From Elusimicrobiota bacterium (GTDB taxonomy: Bacteria; Elusimicrobiota; Elusimicrobia; UBA1565; UBA9628), in NCBI GenBank assembly GCA_016212855.1, contig JACRDP010000029.1, positions 1 to 64,000 on the forward strand: a stretch of DNA of 64,000 bases, written 5' to 3'. Below, piece after piece: positions 7,578 to 15,514 of the stretch. Position numbers and translations under genes: made by a program. The notes under the pieces are model-generated. The model did no database searches. It had not been told where the DNA came from and saw only the letters and a program-made list of their open reading frames with translations. The stretch's first letter is position 1, and each line of letters opens with the position of its first letter.

Positions 7578-8897
7578 ATGACAGGCCGTATGGAAGCCGA
7601 AAACATTCTCAGTCGTCCTTTATCCGATGCCGAGACCTTGATCGCGGCAGCTAAACCTCTGGAGGACCTGCCTCTTCAGCAGCTCCTCCTTAAGTCGCTG
7701 GCCGGCAAAGGCTTGCGGACCGTCGGGGACTTGGCTGCGACGCCGTTGGGGACTCTCGCGCTAGGCCCTGTCCAGCTACGCCGGGTGAGGCAGGCGCTAC
7801 TCCTGAGCATCGCCGGAGACGACATCCAGGCTCGCCTTGAGGAGGCGAGCCTTATCCGATTGCCGGAGCGTGTCTGTGAATTGCTTGCCTCGCTCGAGGA
7901 GCGCCGCCGCGCTGTCATTGAAAAGGCGCACGGCCTTTGGGATGGGCATCCAGTAGCTCGCGCGCATATCTCAAGGATGCTCGGGATCGCCCAACTCACT
8001 GTCGAAGGCGACATAGTGCAGGGAGAGGCCGACCTTAGAGGGCTGCTCAAGCCGGAGTCCGATAAGTTCAAGCAGGCGCTACGAGCGATCTACCTCAAGC
8101 TGCTTGCCGCGCGACAGGGCATGGCCGGCTTCAACGAATGGCAGGACCCCGCCTCGATTCTCTCCAAAGGGCAGGAATCGGCTTGCCTGGCCTTCGCCTT
8201 CCTTTGCCGCGTCTCGGGAGCCAAACCGGAGCTCCTAGTTTCGGTGGGCCAACAAGAAGTGTGCTACGAGAGTGCCTCGATCAAGTATCGCCACGACCAA
8301 GTCGTCGACGCGACCAGGGCCGCGCTCTTGAAGCTCGGCCGGCCGATGCCGCTGGACATGCTTCAGGCTTGGCTGAAAAAGAAGAAAAACATCGAGACGA
8401 CCACGGACTTCCTACGACGCTGCGTCGAGCTCTCGCGCGACCTTGGCCTCGAGAAAAGCGGCTCGGTCGGACTGCGGAGCTGGACCTACTTCGATGCCCA
8501 TAGCCTGCACGCGATGGCGCAAGCCGCGTTGGTGGCGATCGGAAAGCCCGCGCATCACGAGACTATCGCCGCGAAGGTAGACGAGCTCTACCCGCATCGT
8601 GCGCCCATAAACCCGGTCAGCCTCCACACGATGCTCGCCATCCATAAAGACGAATTCGTGCTGGCGCGGCATGGCGGCATCTTCGGCCTGCCGGAGTGGG
8701 AGGAGCGGGCGGTGACGAGCCTCAAAGACTTCCTGATCGAGTTCCTGCGCGAGATGGACGGCAAGGCCACGCGCCAGGAGATGCTCGCCGCCGCGCAGGC
8801 GAAGGGCTACAAGCCGTCGTCCGTCAGCACCATCCTCCACTTGAACAAGGGGCAGTTCCGGCAAGTGAAGCGGGGGGAGTGGGGGCTCACTCCGTGA
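7578..8897 (+). CDS. HARE-HTH domain protein with RNAP alpha-CTD-like N-terminus
   Basis: This is a 439-residue cytoplasmic protein. Residues about 28-72 (LEDLPLQQLLLKSLAGKGLRTVGDLAATPLGTLALGPVQLRRVRQAL) look like the helix-hairpin-helix fold of RNA polymerase alpha C-terminal domains. Residues about 310-375 (HAMAQAALVAIGKPAHHETIAAKVDELYP...KDEFVLARHGGIFGLPEWE) match the HARE-HTH module of RNAP delta and ASXL proteins. A second similar winged-helix repeat follows to the end. Together these suggest a nucleic-acid or RNA-polymerase-associated regulator. No clear Shine-Dalgarno is visible, and an in-frame ATG at 7590 is an alternative start. Confidence 0.65.
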   Translation: MTGRMEAENILSRPLSDAETLIAAAKPLEDLPLQQLLLKSLAGKGLRTVGDLAATPLGTLALGPVQLRRVRQALLLSIAGDDIQARLEEASLIRLPERVCELLASLEERRRAVIEKAHGLWDGHPVARAHISRMLGIAQLTVEGDIVQGEADLRGLLKPESDKFKQALRAIYLKLLAARQGMAGFNEWQDPASILSKGQESACLAFAFLCRVSGAKPELLVSVGQQEVCYESASIKYRHDQVVDATRAALLKLGRPMPLDMLQAWLKKKKNIETTTDFLRRCVELSRDLGLEKSGSVGLRSWTYFDAHSLHAMAQAALVAIGKPAHHETIAAKVDELYPHRAPINPVSLHTMLAIHKDEFVLARHGGIFGLPEWEERAVTSLKDFLIEFLREMDGKATRQEMLAAAQAKGYKPSSVSTILHLNKGQFRQVKRGEWGLTP

Positions 8898-8904
8898 ACC
8901 GCGC

Positions 8905-9324
8905 TTAGACGCCGCCTCTGCCGCGGAGTAAGGTCCGCAGGCGCTCCAGAAAGGCCGCGATCTCGAAGGGCTTCGAGTAATAGTCGCTGGCTCCGGCTTT
9001 GACCGCGATATCCATATATCCCGGCCCAGTTCTTCCGCTCACCACGATGATGGGCAGTGTCTTCGTACTGGGATGAGATCGAAGTGCCTTCACGAGGACG
9101 ATCCCGCTCATCTTGGGCAGGTCCCAATCGGTAATGATCGCGTCCACCCGGTTGGCGCGCAAATAGTCGAGCGCGGACTCGGCGCTCTCCGCTACGTGAT
9201 AGGTCAGGTCCTGAGCTTGCTGCGCGAAAAGACGTTCGTAGAAGGTCCGCATCAGCATATCGTCTTCGACGATCAGGATGAGAGGGCGGACAGGAACTTT
9301 TGAGCGTGATGATTTGTTCGTCAT
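8905..9324 (-). CDS. Single-domain response regulator
   Basis: The 139-residue protein is a lone receiver domain: acidic pair ED in IVEDD (about residue 20), phosphoacceptor Asp66 in ITDWDLPKMSG, Ser96 in VVSG and Lys118 in YYSKPFE. No output domain is present, so it would act as a CheY-like or phosphorelay intermediate. The ATG at 9324 follows AGAGAG. A copy of the CTGCAT-N5-TTGATC motif lies 43 nt upstream, linking it to the sigma-54-like system at 21.4-24 kb. The hybrid kinase at 10277 is the nearest potential partner. Confidence 0.88.
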   Translation of the reverse strand: MTNKSSRSKVPVRPLILIVEDDMLMRTFYERLFAQQAQDLTYHVAESAESALDYLRANRVDAIITDWDLPKMSGIVLVKALRSHPSTKTLPIIVVSGRTGPGYMDIAVKAGASDYYSKPFEIAAFLERLRTLLRGRGGV

Positions 9325-9366
9325 GGGGATCTCTCTTGCCGCCGTTGGGCGGCGATATCCCCTTGT

Positions 9367-9383
9367 GATCAATTTTCATGCAG
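9367..9383 (-). promoter_or_regulatory. Variant sigma-54-like promoter, copy 1
   Basis: CTGCATGAAAATTGATC reads toward the response-regulator gene. It aligns with the sigma-54 consensus TGGCAyr-N4-TTGCw at G, C, A, Y, R and TTG, but carries TG for GG at -24 and GA for GC at -12. Eight bases after TTGATC, all three copies carry a related RTRTC sequence. The start site would fall near 9356. Confidence 0.6.
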
Positions 9384-9440
9384 TTAGGTGGGACTTTGGA
9401 CCCTGGCCGATGGTCCTACTCTCGCAAGGACCAATGCTCC

Positions 9441-9582
9441 TTTAAGTGTCAAGGTTCCCGGCCTACACTAAGTTAGACGCACCTAACCTGTGTAGTCCGG
9501 GGGATTGGCCCCGGGGTATCCACGATCCGACCTCAATCGGATGAGTCCACGGGAAACGACTAAAATCGTTTCCCGTTTTTTA
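9441..9582 (+). ncRNA. Structured leader RNA with terminator, copy 1 (riboswitch-like)
   Basis: The region shares a long conserved core with 15336-15470 on the other strand: GTTCCCGG, a closing stem GGcCTACA/TGTAGtCC, GGGGrATTGGCCCyGGGG, TATCCACG, and the hairpin ATCCGA-CCTCAA-TCGGAT followed by GAG. It ends in a terminator (GGGAAACGA / TCGTTTCCC, then GTTTTTTATT). It stands upstream of the gene at 9640. The outer stem is GGcCTACA/TGTAGtCC here and GGCTA/TAGCC in the other copy, so pairing is kept while sequence changes. I do not recognise a known riboswitch class. Confidence 0.6.
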
Positions 9583-9639
9583 TTGGACCGGCGCCTTGCC
9601 CGGCGGTAAGAACGGGGACATAGTGGAGGTTAATAGGTT

Positions 9640-10077
9640 ATGGATCGCAGAAGTATCGGCATGTCGGAATCCGTGAGCAAGATTCAACCCGCGCCAACGT
9701 CAGCCGCGGGACAGTTTAACCGTGACCTGCAGCGCGCGGGGCTACCTGATGCAGGGGCAAGCAGCGACCAATGGCGGTATCTATTGACCCTGGTGTGCAC
9801 GGAGTACGCCTATTGCACGATGTACGGCGTCAACATCGTCGACGGGAACATCATCTCGTGCGCGAACATCCAGCGAAGCCTGACGTTCGGCCCTACGACG
9901 GCGGACGCCGCAGCGACACCCGCGTTCGACGAATACTGGCAGGCGCTGCAGACGCTGTGCGGCCGTATCCGTAACGGACACTTGGCTGAGCTGAGGTTCA
10001 ATCGGGGAAAACCGGTGAGCGCGAGGACGAGCGAAGGCGGGCGTCGGTTCAAGCGGCTGCTGCGGACGGATTCTTAA
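9640..10077 (+). CDS. Hypothetical protein under the structured leader
   Basis: This 145-residue cytoplasmic protein has no recognisable family. Its middle (WRYLLTLVCTEYAYCTMYGVNIVDGNIISCANIQ) contains three cysteines, and its C-terminus is basic (RTSEGGRRFKRLLRTDS). GGAGG 10 nt before the ATG at 9640 supports the start. The gene lies directly behind the leader RNA at 9441-9582, whose other copy precedes the radical SAM gene, so the two genes probably share a signal. It may have a role in the same peptide pathway, but nothing in the protein shows it. Confidence 0.6.
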   Translation: MDRRSIGMSESVSKIQPAPTSAAGQFNRDLQRAGLPDAGASSDQWRYLLTLVCTEYAYCTMYGVNIVDGNIISCANIQRSLTFGPTTADAAATPAFDEYWQALQTLCGRIRNGHLAELRFNRGKPVSARTSEGGRRFKRLLRTDS

Positions 10078-10085
10078 GGGGAACG

Positions 10086-10256
10086 TCAGACGACAAGGAT
10101 GTCCCACGAGCCGGCCGGATTCTTCATCACGGCGGTCAGGCGACCTCTGCGAGATAGAATCTCGTCGGGCTTCGCGCGCGCGCAGAATTTCTGGAAGCTT
10201 GCGGCTTTGATTAGGACGCTGCGGAATCTAGTAGTTGCGGCAGGCTCTAGGATCAA
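10086..10256 (-). CDS. Possible small protein after the histidine kinase
   Basis: A frame of about 56 residues (ILEPAATTRFRSVLIKAASF... ending GSWDILVV) follows the histidine-kinase stop by 20 nt, with a TTG start weakly supported by GGAACTC. The residues look more protein-like than the surrounding noncoding frames. It also stays open upstream inside the kinase gene, so the start is uncertain. No homology is recognised. Confidence 0.3.
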   Translation of the reverse strand: MILEPAATTRFRSVLIKAASFQKFCARAKPDEILSRRGRLTAVMKNPAGSWDILVV

Positions 10257-10276
10257 TTGAGTTCCGCAAGGCTGCC

Positions 10277-12376
10277 TCAGGCGTCGTCCCCTGACGCCGG
10301 TGACTTCGGCCCGCCGGGATTTGCGTTCCACGGCGGCACCTTGTCGACTACTCCCCGAAGGTGCTGATAGTTGGCGAACCTTTCCGCCGGGTGTCCCGTT
10401 GCAAGGTAGATTTCGCCAAATCCTAGAGCGTGAATCCGAAGGGATTCCTCGGCGCCGTCGATTCCGTCAGCAAGCTTCGCGTCCACATACACGGGCGTCC
10501 TGAAGTCGATCGCGGCAGCTCCCCGAATGAATGCCTCCGACGAGGAAAACGCTCGAAAGCGTTTGCCGCTCTCGGACGCTTCGTTCTGCCATGTCATTCG
10601 CGTCAGGGGATCATCGTCGATCAATACCGCGTCGAACAAAACTGGGGTGACTATGGCGGGCGAATCGGACTCGCGGATTCGAAATGGAACTAGGCGCGCC
10701 AATTCCTTAGGGAAAAGTCGAATCCCAAGTGTTTTGCAGATCGCCATCACCTCGTCGTCGTCATGACGGCCTGTGACGAGTATGGCCTGGTGGAGTAGGC
10801 CGAGTTCTGTGGCGATATCGAGCCCGGTTTCAGCTCCCTCACCCAGCTCGTAGTCTAGGAGGTAGGTTGCACGTAGGGCCTCAGCCTGATTTTTATTGAC
10901 CCAATTGCGAAGATCGTCAGGCGCGAGGAAGTAACAGGCCCGGATATCCCGGACAACAGCGTTCGCGTCAACCAGGCGCTTTCTCCAAATGTCGTGTATG
11001 TTCGGGTCATCATCCAGAATGACGACGGGTGCTCCCGCAAGTAGGGATACCTCGGTAGCGAACCAGTCTGGAGCGTCCGCGCTCGGGATCAGCAAAGCCA
11101 CGGTGGCGCCCTTCTGGGCGGGGGATTCGATCTCCAGGCGCCCGCCCCAGGATTCGGCGCAGGAGCGGGCGTGATGCAAGCCGCGCCCATGGCCGCCTTC
11201 CTTGCCATAGCTGGCTCCGCGCTGACCTAGCTTCGCCAGTATCTCGGGGGGGATTCCCTTTCCATTGTCCTTGACGCGGACGGAGATTTCGCCGTTCACC
11301 GAGGAAAGAGCTACGCGGACCCAGCCGGGGCCCTTAGCGAGCGCCTCGACGGCATTATTGATGAGATTGGAGAGAACGCGCTGAAACTCCACGCGCTGGA
11401 CTTGGGCGAAGAGGCCGTATGAATCGGAATCGTACTCGACGCCGATCTCCACGCCGGGGCCGAACTCGATCGGCTTAGTGGAGACGACGGAGTCGATGAG
11501 GCTGGAGAGCAACTGAACGGAGGTCGGCCCGCCGTGTTCGAAGGCGCTTGTCTCGCTAGCCAGCGCTTCCTTCCCGGTCTCGGTCGTCCGATAGCGGATC
11601 AGAACGCTGTTGGCGATGCCGCTGAGGCGGCTGATGGCGTTCCGCAGCATGGCGCGCTTCTTCTCCCATTGGGCGGGGTCGTTTGAGACGATCTCAAGGA
11701 CCGCCAAAGGGGAACGTATGTCGTGCGCGACCTGGGCGCTGAAATCGAAGAGGGCGGCGGCCACAGCCTGATTGCGGCTCAACGCTATATGCTCCTGGTT
11801 CTTTCGGCGGAGCTCCTCGAGTTCCGATATGCCTAGCGGCTTTTCGGCGGCTAAGCCTTGTCGGAGGGGATCGAGAATCTCCGCCGCGAATCTCCTTCGC
11901 GCGCGGATCAAGATGGAGATGATCGCCAGTGACAAGATGATCGTGATTCCGAAAATGACGGCTAAGGGGGCGAACGTAGTCCAACCGTTGATGATGAAAA
12001 CGAAATCATGCTGACCCGGTCCCATGGCCTTCCGCCGGACCAACCAACGAAAAATTCCTCCGTCGGTCGCACGGCAAGGGTCCTGGGCTGACGGCGGATA
12101 AATGAGTTCCGCCGCGGCTCCTCGGCAGAGAGCGACAGTGGCCGCATCCGCATTGCGGAGGCCGGTCAATAAGGTCGCCTCGATCAGCGGCCGGTTATCC
12201 TGCTGTATGCCGAGGCTCGCGGTCTCGACCACTCGATCGATGGCGCGGAGTTGCGCTGAGTATTCGTTATGAGCGAGATAGCCGAGGTAGCCGAGTTGAA
12301 GACATAGCACGGTCCCGGTGGCGAGGGCGAGCGGCCGGTTTGCGTTCCGGTCGATCCATTCCTTCAGATCGGTCAT
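10277..12376 (-). CDS. Hybrid sensor histidine kinase with two C-terminal receiver-like domains
   Basis: The 699-residue inner-membrane protein has TM segments near residues 15-36 and 133-157 flanking an approximately 95-residue periplasmic domain. A HisKA box follows with His218 (AQVAHDIRSPL), then an HATPase with N box NLINNAVEAL (337-346) and DNGKGIP (370-376). Two receiver-like domains complete it: one with DDD at 455-457, Asp508 and Lys557; a second degenerate one around DDD 587-589 and Asp632. Its ATG overlaps the stop of the solute-binding-protein gene by 4 nt, so the kinase probably reads ligand occupancy of that protein. Output likely goes to the receiver at 8905 or the activator at 21401. 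Confidence 0.9.
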   Translation of the reverse strand: MTDLKEWIDRNANRPLALATGTVLCLQLGYLGYLAHNEYSAQLRAIDRVVETASLGIQQDNRPLIEATLLTGLRNADAATVALCRGAAAELIYPPSAQDPCRATDGGIFRWLVRRKAMGPGQHDFVFIINGWTTFAPLAVIFGITIILSLAIISILIRARRRFAAEILDPLRQGLAAEKPLGISELEELRRKNQEHIALSRNQAVAAALFDFSAQVAHDIRSPLAVLEIVSNDPAQWEKKRAMLRNAISRLSGIANSVLIRYRTTETGKEALASETSAFEHGGPTSVQLLSSLIDSVVSTKPIEFGPGVEIGVEYDSDSYGLFAQVQRVEFQRVLSNLINNAVEALAKGPGWVRVALSSVNGEISVRVKDNGKGIPPEILAKLGQRGASYGKEGGHGRGLHHARSCAESWGGRLEIESPAQKGATVALLIPSADAPDWFATEVSLLAGAPVVILDDDPNIHDIWRKRLVDANAVVRDIRACYFLAPDDLRNWVNKNQAEALRATYLLDYELGEGAETGLDIATELGLLHQAILVTGRHDDDEVMAICKTLGIRLFPKELARLVPFRIRESDSPAIVTPVLFDAVLIDDDPLTRMTWQNEASESGKRFRAFSSSEAFIRGAAAIDFRTPVYVDAKLADGIDGAEESLRIHALGFGEIYLATGHPAERFANYQHLRGVVDKVPPWNANPGGPKSPASGDDA

Positions 12377-13896
12377 CGCGGCTCGAAGAGCGTGACCCGG
12401 TGGTTGTTCCTGTTGACGAATGTCTCGGAAACCCGCGTCTTGTCGACGTTGTAGGCAACGCCTCGCCCGCTGAAGCCGATGTGGACATAAGGCACTTCAT
12501 TGAGGATTGCCCTAGCTACCTTCGCATAGTGCGCCGCCAGCCGAGGGCGCTCCAAGATCGCCCGGCCTTCCTCGAGCAGGTCCGAGATGCCGTCCCTGTC
12601 CGTCATCGGCGAGAAGATCGCTCCTTTGCGACCGAGAACGTGATAGAGCCCGTCCGGATCGCCGTTGTAGACCGAGAACGTTCCGAAGATGAGGTCCGCC
12701 TCGTGGGTCTTGTAGGACATCTCCTGAATCTTCGTAAAGTCGATCCGGCCCGATTTGTTGGAGAGCTTGACGCTGGCTGCGCCTAAAAGGGCGACGAGCC
12801 AGTCACAGTCGCGGCCGCAGACTAGATAGACAGGCTGCTTTTGCGATGCCTTCAGGAGTTCGGGAATAAACCGGCGTCCTTGGTGGACGAGCTCGCGCGC
12901 CTCCTCGTCCGACAGCCGTCCAGGTTGGAAGGTCAGAAGGCTTTGAGTGTCCCTGATGAGATGCGTCGCCCGCAACTGCGGCGGAAGTCCGTCCGCCTCG
13001 AGGCGATCGTGGATGAGCGCCTGCAGGGCGAGGCGGTGGCGGCGGTCGGAGAATAGCCGCCCCGACAAACCGTTGACCTCAATGTCCACATGGTCCGCTT
13101 CCTGGCTGTAGACGCACCGGATCTTGCCGCGCGTCTCATCCAGGCACTCCGGAAGGTTCGACTTCTCGACGAACACCGCCGCGTCGACGGCCCCAGACTG
13201 GAGACTTTCGTGCAGCTTCTCCGGCGCGGTCACGACGATTTTCAACCGCTCGAAACGGGGCTCTTTTGCAGCGTAGTAGGGATTCGGCGTCAAATACAGC
13301 GTCTTGTCCTTCTCCTCCATCGCGTACGGACCGGTGCCGATTCCGCGGCCGTCGATCAACTTATACGCGGAATAGCGATGACCCGACAGGTACTCCACGC
13401 CGAGGCGGACGGGCTTGTCGAACTCGAGTTCCAACGTATCGTCCGACAGGACTCGAACCCCGGAGATCGTCCCATCTTGAGCGAACGACTGAAACCCCTT
13501 GAGGCCGTAAAGAATGTCGGCCACGGATTGGTTCTTGGACTTCGGCTTCATCCTCAGGCCGTCCTCCCAAGACCTCTTGAAATCGGAGGCGGTCAAGCTG
13601 GAGCCGTCGGAGAACCGGCGGCTCGTGTCAATCTTAAACGTGACGACGCGATAATCCCTGCTGATCTCCCATGATTTGGCACCTAACGGCTCGATCAGCC
13701 CGTTGTTTCCGCGTCTGACCAGCGGCTCGAACTGGTTATCCAACACGACCGCCCCGAAAGCCGAGTGCTGCAACGGGGGCAGCGTCGCGCCCCAGTAGGC
13801 CGGTATGGCGACGGTCAACGATTTATCAGCGGTTTTCATTCCGTATTTCAGCCAGAAAATGATCGCCAAGCTTGCGATGAGCAGTATCGGCGACAA
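12373..13896 (-). CDS. Membrane-anchored peptide/solute-binding protein (SBP_bac_5 family)
   Basis: This 507-residue protein has an N-terminal hydrophobic anchor (SPILLIASLAIIFWLKYGMK) and then a family-5 oligopeptide-binding fold. It shows the typical EPLVRRGNNGLIEPLGAKSWEISRDYRVVTFKI and RFSDGSSLTASDFKRSWE segments. The start is an apparent TTG at 13896; a start further upstream without ATG is possible. No ABC permease or ATPase genes are nearby. The gene is translationally coupled to the hybrid histidine kinase, so the protein probably works as a periplasmic sensor subunit for a peptide or similar ligand rather than for uptake. Confidence 0.85.
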   Translation of the reverse strand: MSPILLIASLAIIFWLKYGMKTADKSLTVAIPAYWGATLPPLQHSAFGAVVLDNQFEPLVRRGNNGLIEPLGAKSWEISRDYRVVTFKIDTSRRFSDGSSLTASDFKRSWEDGLRMKPKSKNQSVADILYGLKGFQSFAQDGTISGVRVLSDDTLELEFDKPVRLGVEYLSGHRYSAYKLIDGRGIGTGPYAMEEKDKTLYLTPNPYYAAKEPRFERLKIVVTAPEKLHESLQSGAVDAAVFVEKSNLPECLDETRGKIRCVYSQEADHVDIEVNGLSGRLFSDRRHRLALQALIHDRLEADGLPPQLRATHLIRDTQSLLTFQPGRLSDEEARELVHQGRRFIPELLKASQKQPVYLVCGRDCDWLVALLGAASVKLSNKSGRIDFTKIQEMSYKTHEADLIFGTFSVYNGDPDGLYHVLGRKGAIFSPMTDRDGISDLLEEGRAILERPRLAAHYAKVARAILNEVPYVHIGFSGRGVAYNVDKTRVSETFVNRNNHRVTLFEPR

Positions 13897-14037
13897 AGTA
13901 CGTACGCTCGTTCGGCGCGGGGGAATGGGGCGGTCCTCTTGGTGGATAGTCGTGCCGTCACGCGTTGACCCTCCGCCGGAGTTGGGCGACTAGCGCCTTG
14001 TCTCCGGCGGAGGGAGTCTCCGCACGATGGACTGGGC

Positions 14038-14190
14038 TCAGCTTCCTTTGCTGTCGGCGCCGCTTCCGGCCAATTGATGGACGGTCACTCCCTTCTGCCC
14101 GATCTGCGCGATGCTGAGCGCGGATTGCGCCGCGAACGCCACCGACGCGATCGGCACAATCGCCAACGCCATAAGCACGAACCGCTTCAT
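14038..14190 (-). CDS. 50-aa secreted peptide coupled to the radical SAM gene
   Basis: This small gene starts 8 nt after the radical SAM stop, with AGGAGG inside the end of that gene. It encodes a classical signal peptide (MKRFVLMALAIVPIASVAFA) and a mature part of about 30 residues beginning AQSALSIAQIGQKGVTVHQL and ending GADSKGS. The mature part has no Cys; it offers Gln, Lys, His and Ser side chains for modification. The tight coupling suggests it is the substrate of the radical SAM/SPASM enzyme, or a pheromone sensed by the SBP-kinase pair encoded next. No family is recognised. Confidence 0.7.
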   Translation of the reverse strand: MKRFVLMALAIVPIASVAFAAQSALSIAQIGQKGVTVHQLAGSGADSKGS

Positions 14191-14198
14191 TCGTTTCC

Positions 14199-15335
14199 TC
14201 ACGATACCTCCTGCACAACACGTTGGGGTTCGACATCAAGCCAGCACCCCGGGTCCTTCTTTAGAAAGCTTCCGGTCGCGGCGAACGATGCGTTCCGGTC
14301 TCCGCCGCATTTGTCGTAATGGACGCACGAGCCGCATCCCTCGATTTCCCGGTTTCGCAAAGCCCGCATGATGGGATGCTTCAAGAAAAGGTTTTCGAGG
14401 CCTTCATCGAGGATATTACCTAATCTGAAATCAGTGCGGCTGGTGACCTTCAAGTTCCCTTTGTAGTCGATGACGAGGCCCTGAAATCCGAGCTTACCGT
14501 TGGCTCCAAGGCTGGGATCGACGAGGTGATAGAGGGGGCCGTTCGTGCTGGTCGAGACGCCTGTCTTTCTGGCCGATTCCAAAATAGTTTGGAAAGCTTG
14601 GCGAAGTTCGTGCGGCGTCAAAGGCCTATCCTCGGAGCTTTCCTCCAACTTCTTGCCGTTACCTTGAGAGATGAAACGCGTGAAGTTCATGCTCGATACG
14701 CGCGTCCTCGCCGCGACATCGAAAAAATCCTTGATCCAAAAAGAAGTCCGGTGCGATAGGGTCGCCAAGAACGTGGCATTCATCTCCGCCCGTTGTAGAT
14801 TCTTGAGTCCGGCAAGGGCCTGGTCGAAGCTGCCGGCTCCCCGGATCAGATCGTGCCGGCCTCTATCGGGGCCGTCCAGCGATATCTGGAAGTCGGCGTT
14901 GTACCGTTTGAACTCGGCGACGAAACCTTCACTTAAGCGCGTCGCGTTGGTGAGGACGGAGACGTTGACGCCGGGCCATCTCGAATTTAACTCCTCCAGT
15001 AGTGGCCAAAAAAGAGGGCTTATCGTGGGTTCTCCGCCGCAGATGACGAAACGCGGCTCTAAATAGAGCTTTGCCGTGAGTTGATCGTATTGGTCGAGGA
15101 TAGATCTCCATCCCGCGAGATCCAAGGCGCCGCTGTTGTTGTGATGAGCATGATAACAATGGGCGCAGGTCAGGTTGCAGGCGTTCGTGACATCGAGCTG
15201 CGTCGTTAGGAACCTCTGGCTTCCCGTAAAGTCCAGAAGCCGCCTTACGATGAAATCCTTCAAAGGAGCGAGCAATGAGCTCTCTCGTTTGATGCGCGCG
15301 TTGTCCTTCTCCAGTTTATGCTGTTCGTTGTGCAT
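14199..15335 (-). CDS. Radical SAM/SPASM peptide-modifying enzyme
   Basis: The 378-residue cytoplasmic enzyme has the CxxxCxxC cluster motif in DVTNACNLTCAHCYH (about residues 51-61), the GGEPTISP segment binding SAM, and a Cys-rich C-terminal SPASM-type half (GCGSCVHYDKCGGDRNA..DPGC) for auxiliary Fe-S clusters. SPASM enzymes typically modify ribosomal peptides. The ATG at 15335 touches the U-run of the leader terminator, leaving no room for a normal ribosome-binding site. A TTG about 25 codons later, behind GAGAG, is an alternative start. The small secreted peptide downstream is the obvious candidate substrate. Confidence 0.88.
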   Translation of the reverse strand: MHNEQHKLEKDNARIKRESSLLAPLKDFIVRRLLDFTGSQRFLTTQLDVTNACNLTCAHCYHAHHNNSGALDLAGWRSILDQYDQLTAKLYLEPRFVICGGEPTISPLFWPLLEELNSRWPGVNVSVLTNATRLSEGFVAEFKRYNADFQISLDGPDRGRHDLIRGAGSFDQALAGLKNLQRAEMNATFLATLSHRTSFWIKDFFDVAARTRVSSMNFTRFISQGNGKKLEESSEDRPLTPHELRQAFQTILESARKTGVSTSTNGPLYHLVDPSLGANGKLGFQGLVIDYKGNLKVTSRTDFRLGNILDEGLENLFLKHPIMRALRNREIEGCGSCVHYDKCGGDRNASFAATGSFLKKDPGCWLDVEPQRVVQEVS

Positions 15336-15470
15336 AAAAAAACCAAAGACCCGAATGCATGAGCATCAGGTCTCTGGTCTCATCCGATTGAGGTCGGATC
15401 GTGGATACCCCAGGGCCAATTCCCCAGGCTACAGAGCGATTATTGAGTTTAGCCCGGGAACTCTTATTAG
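15336..15470 (-). ncRNA. Structured leader RNA with terminator, copy 2
   Basis: Read on the minus strand it contains GTTCCCGGGCTA, then TAGCCTGGGG, ATTGGCCCTGGGG, TATCCACG and the ATCCGA-CCTCAA-TCGGAT hairpin, nearly identical to 9441-9582. The terminator stem is unrelated in sequence (ACCAGAGACC / GGTCTTTGGT, then seven U). It ends exactly at the radical SAM ATG. Conserved aptamer-like core plus divergent terminator is the layout of a transcription-attenuating riboswitch or protein-responsive leader. Confidence 0.65.
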
Positions 15471-15514
15471 ACGAGGGTCTATGGACCTAATCGTGCGTAG
15501 GCCCTTCCGCGAAA

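Noticed and set aside
9535-9574. Hammerhead-ribozyme-like GGATGAG...GGGAAAC
   Set aside because: The GAAA part belongs to the terminator stem and is absent in the second leader copy; the CUGAUGA core is not complete.
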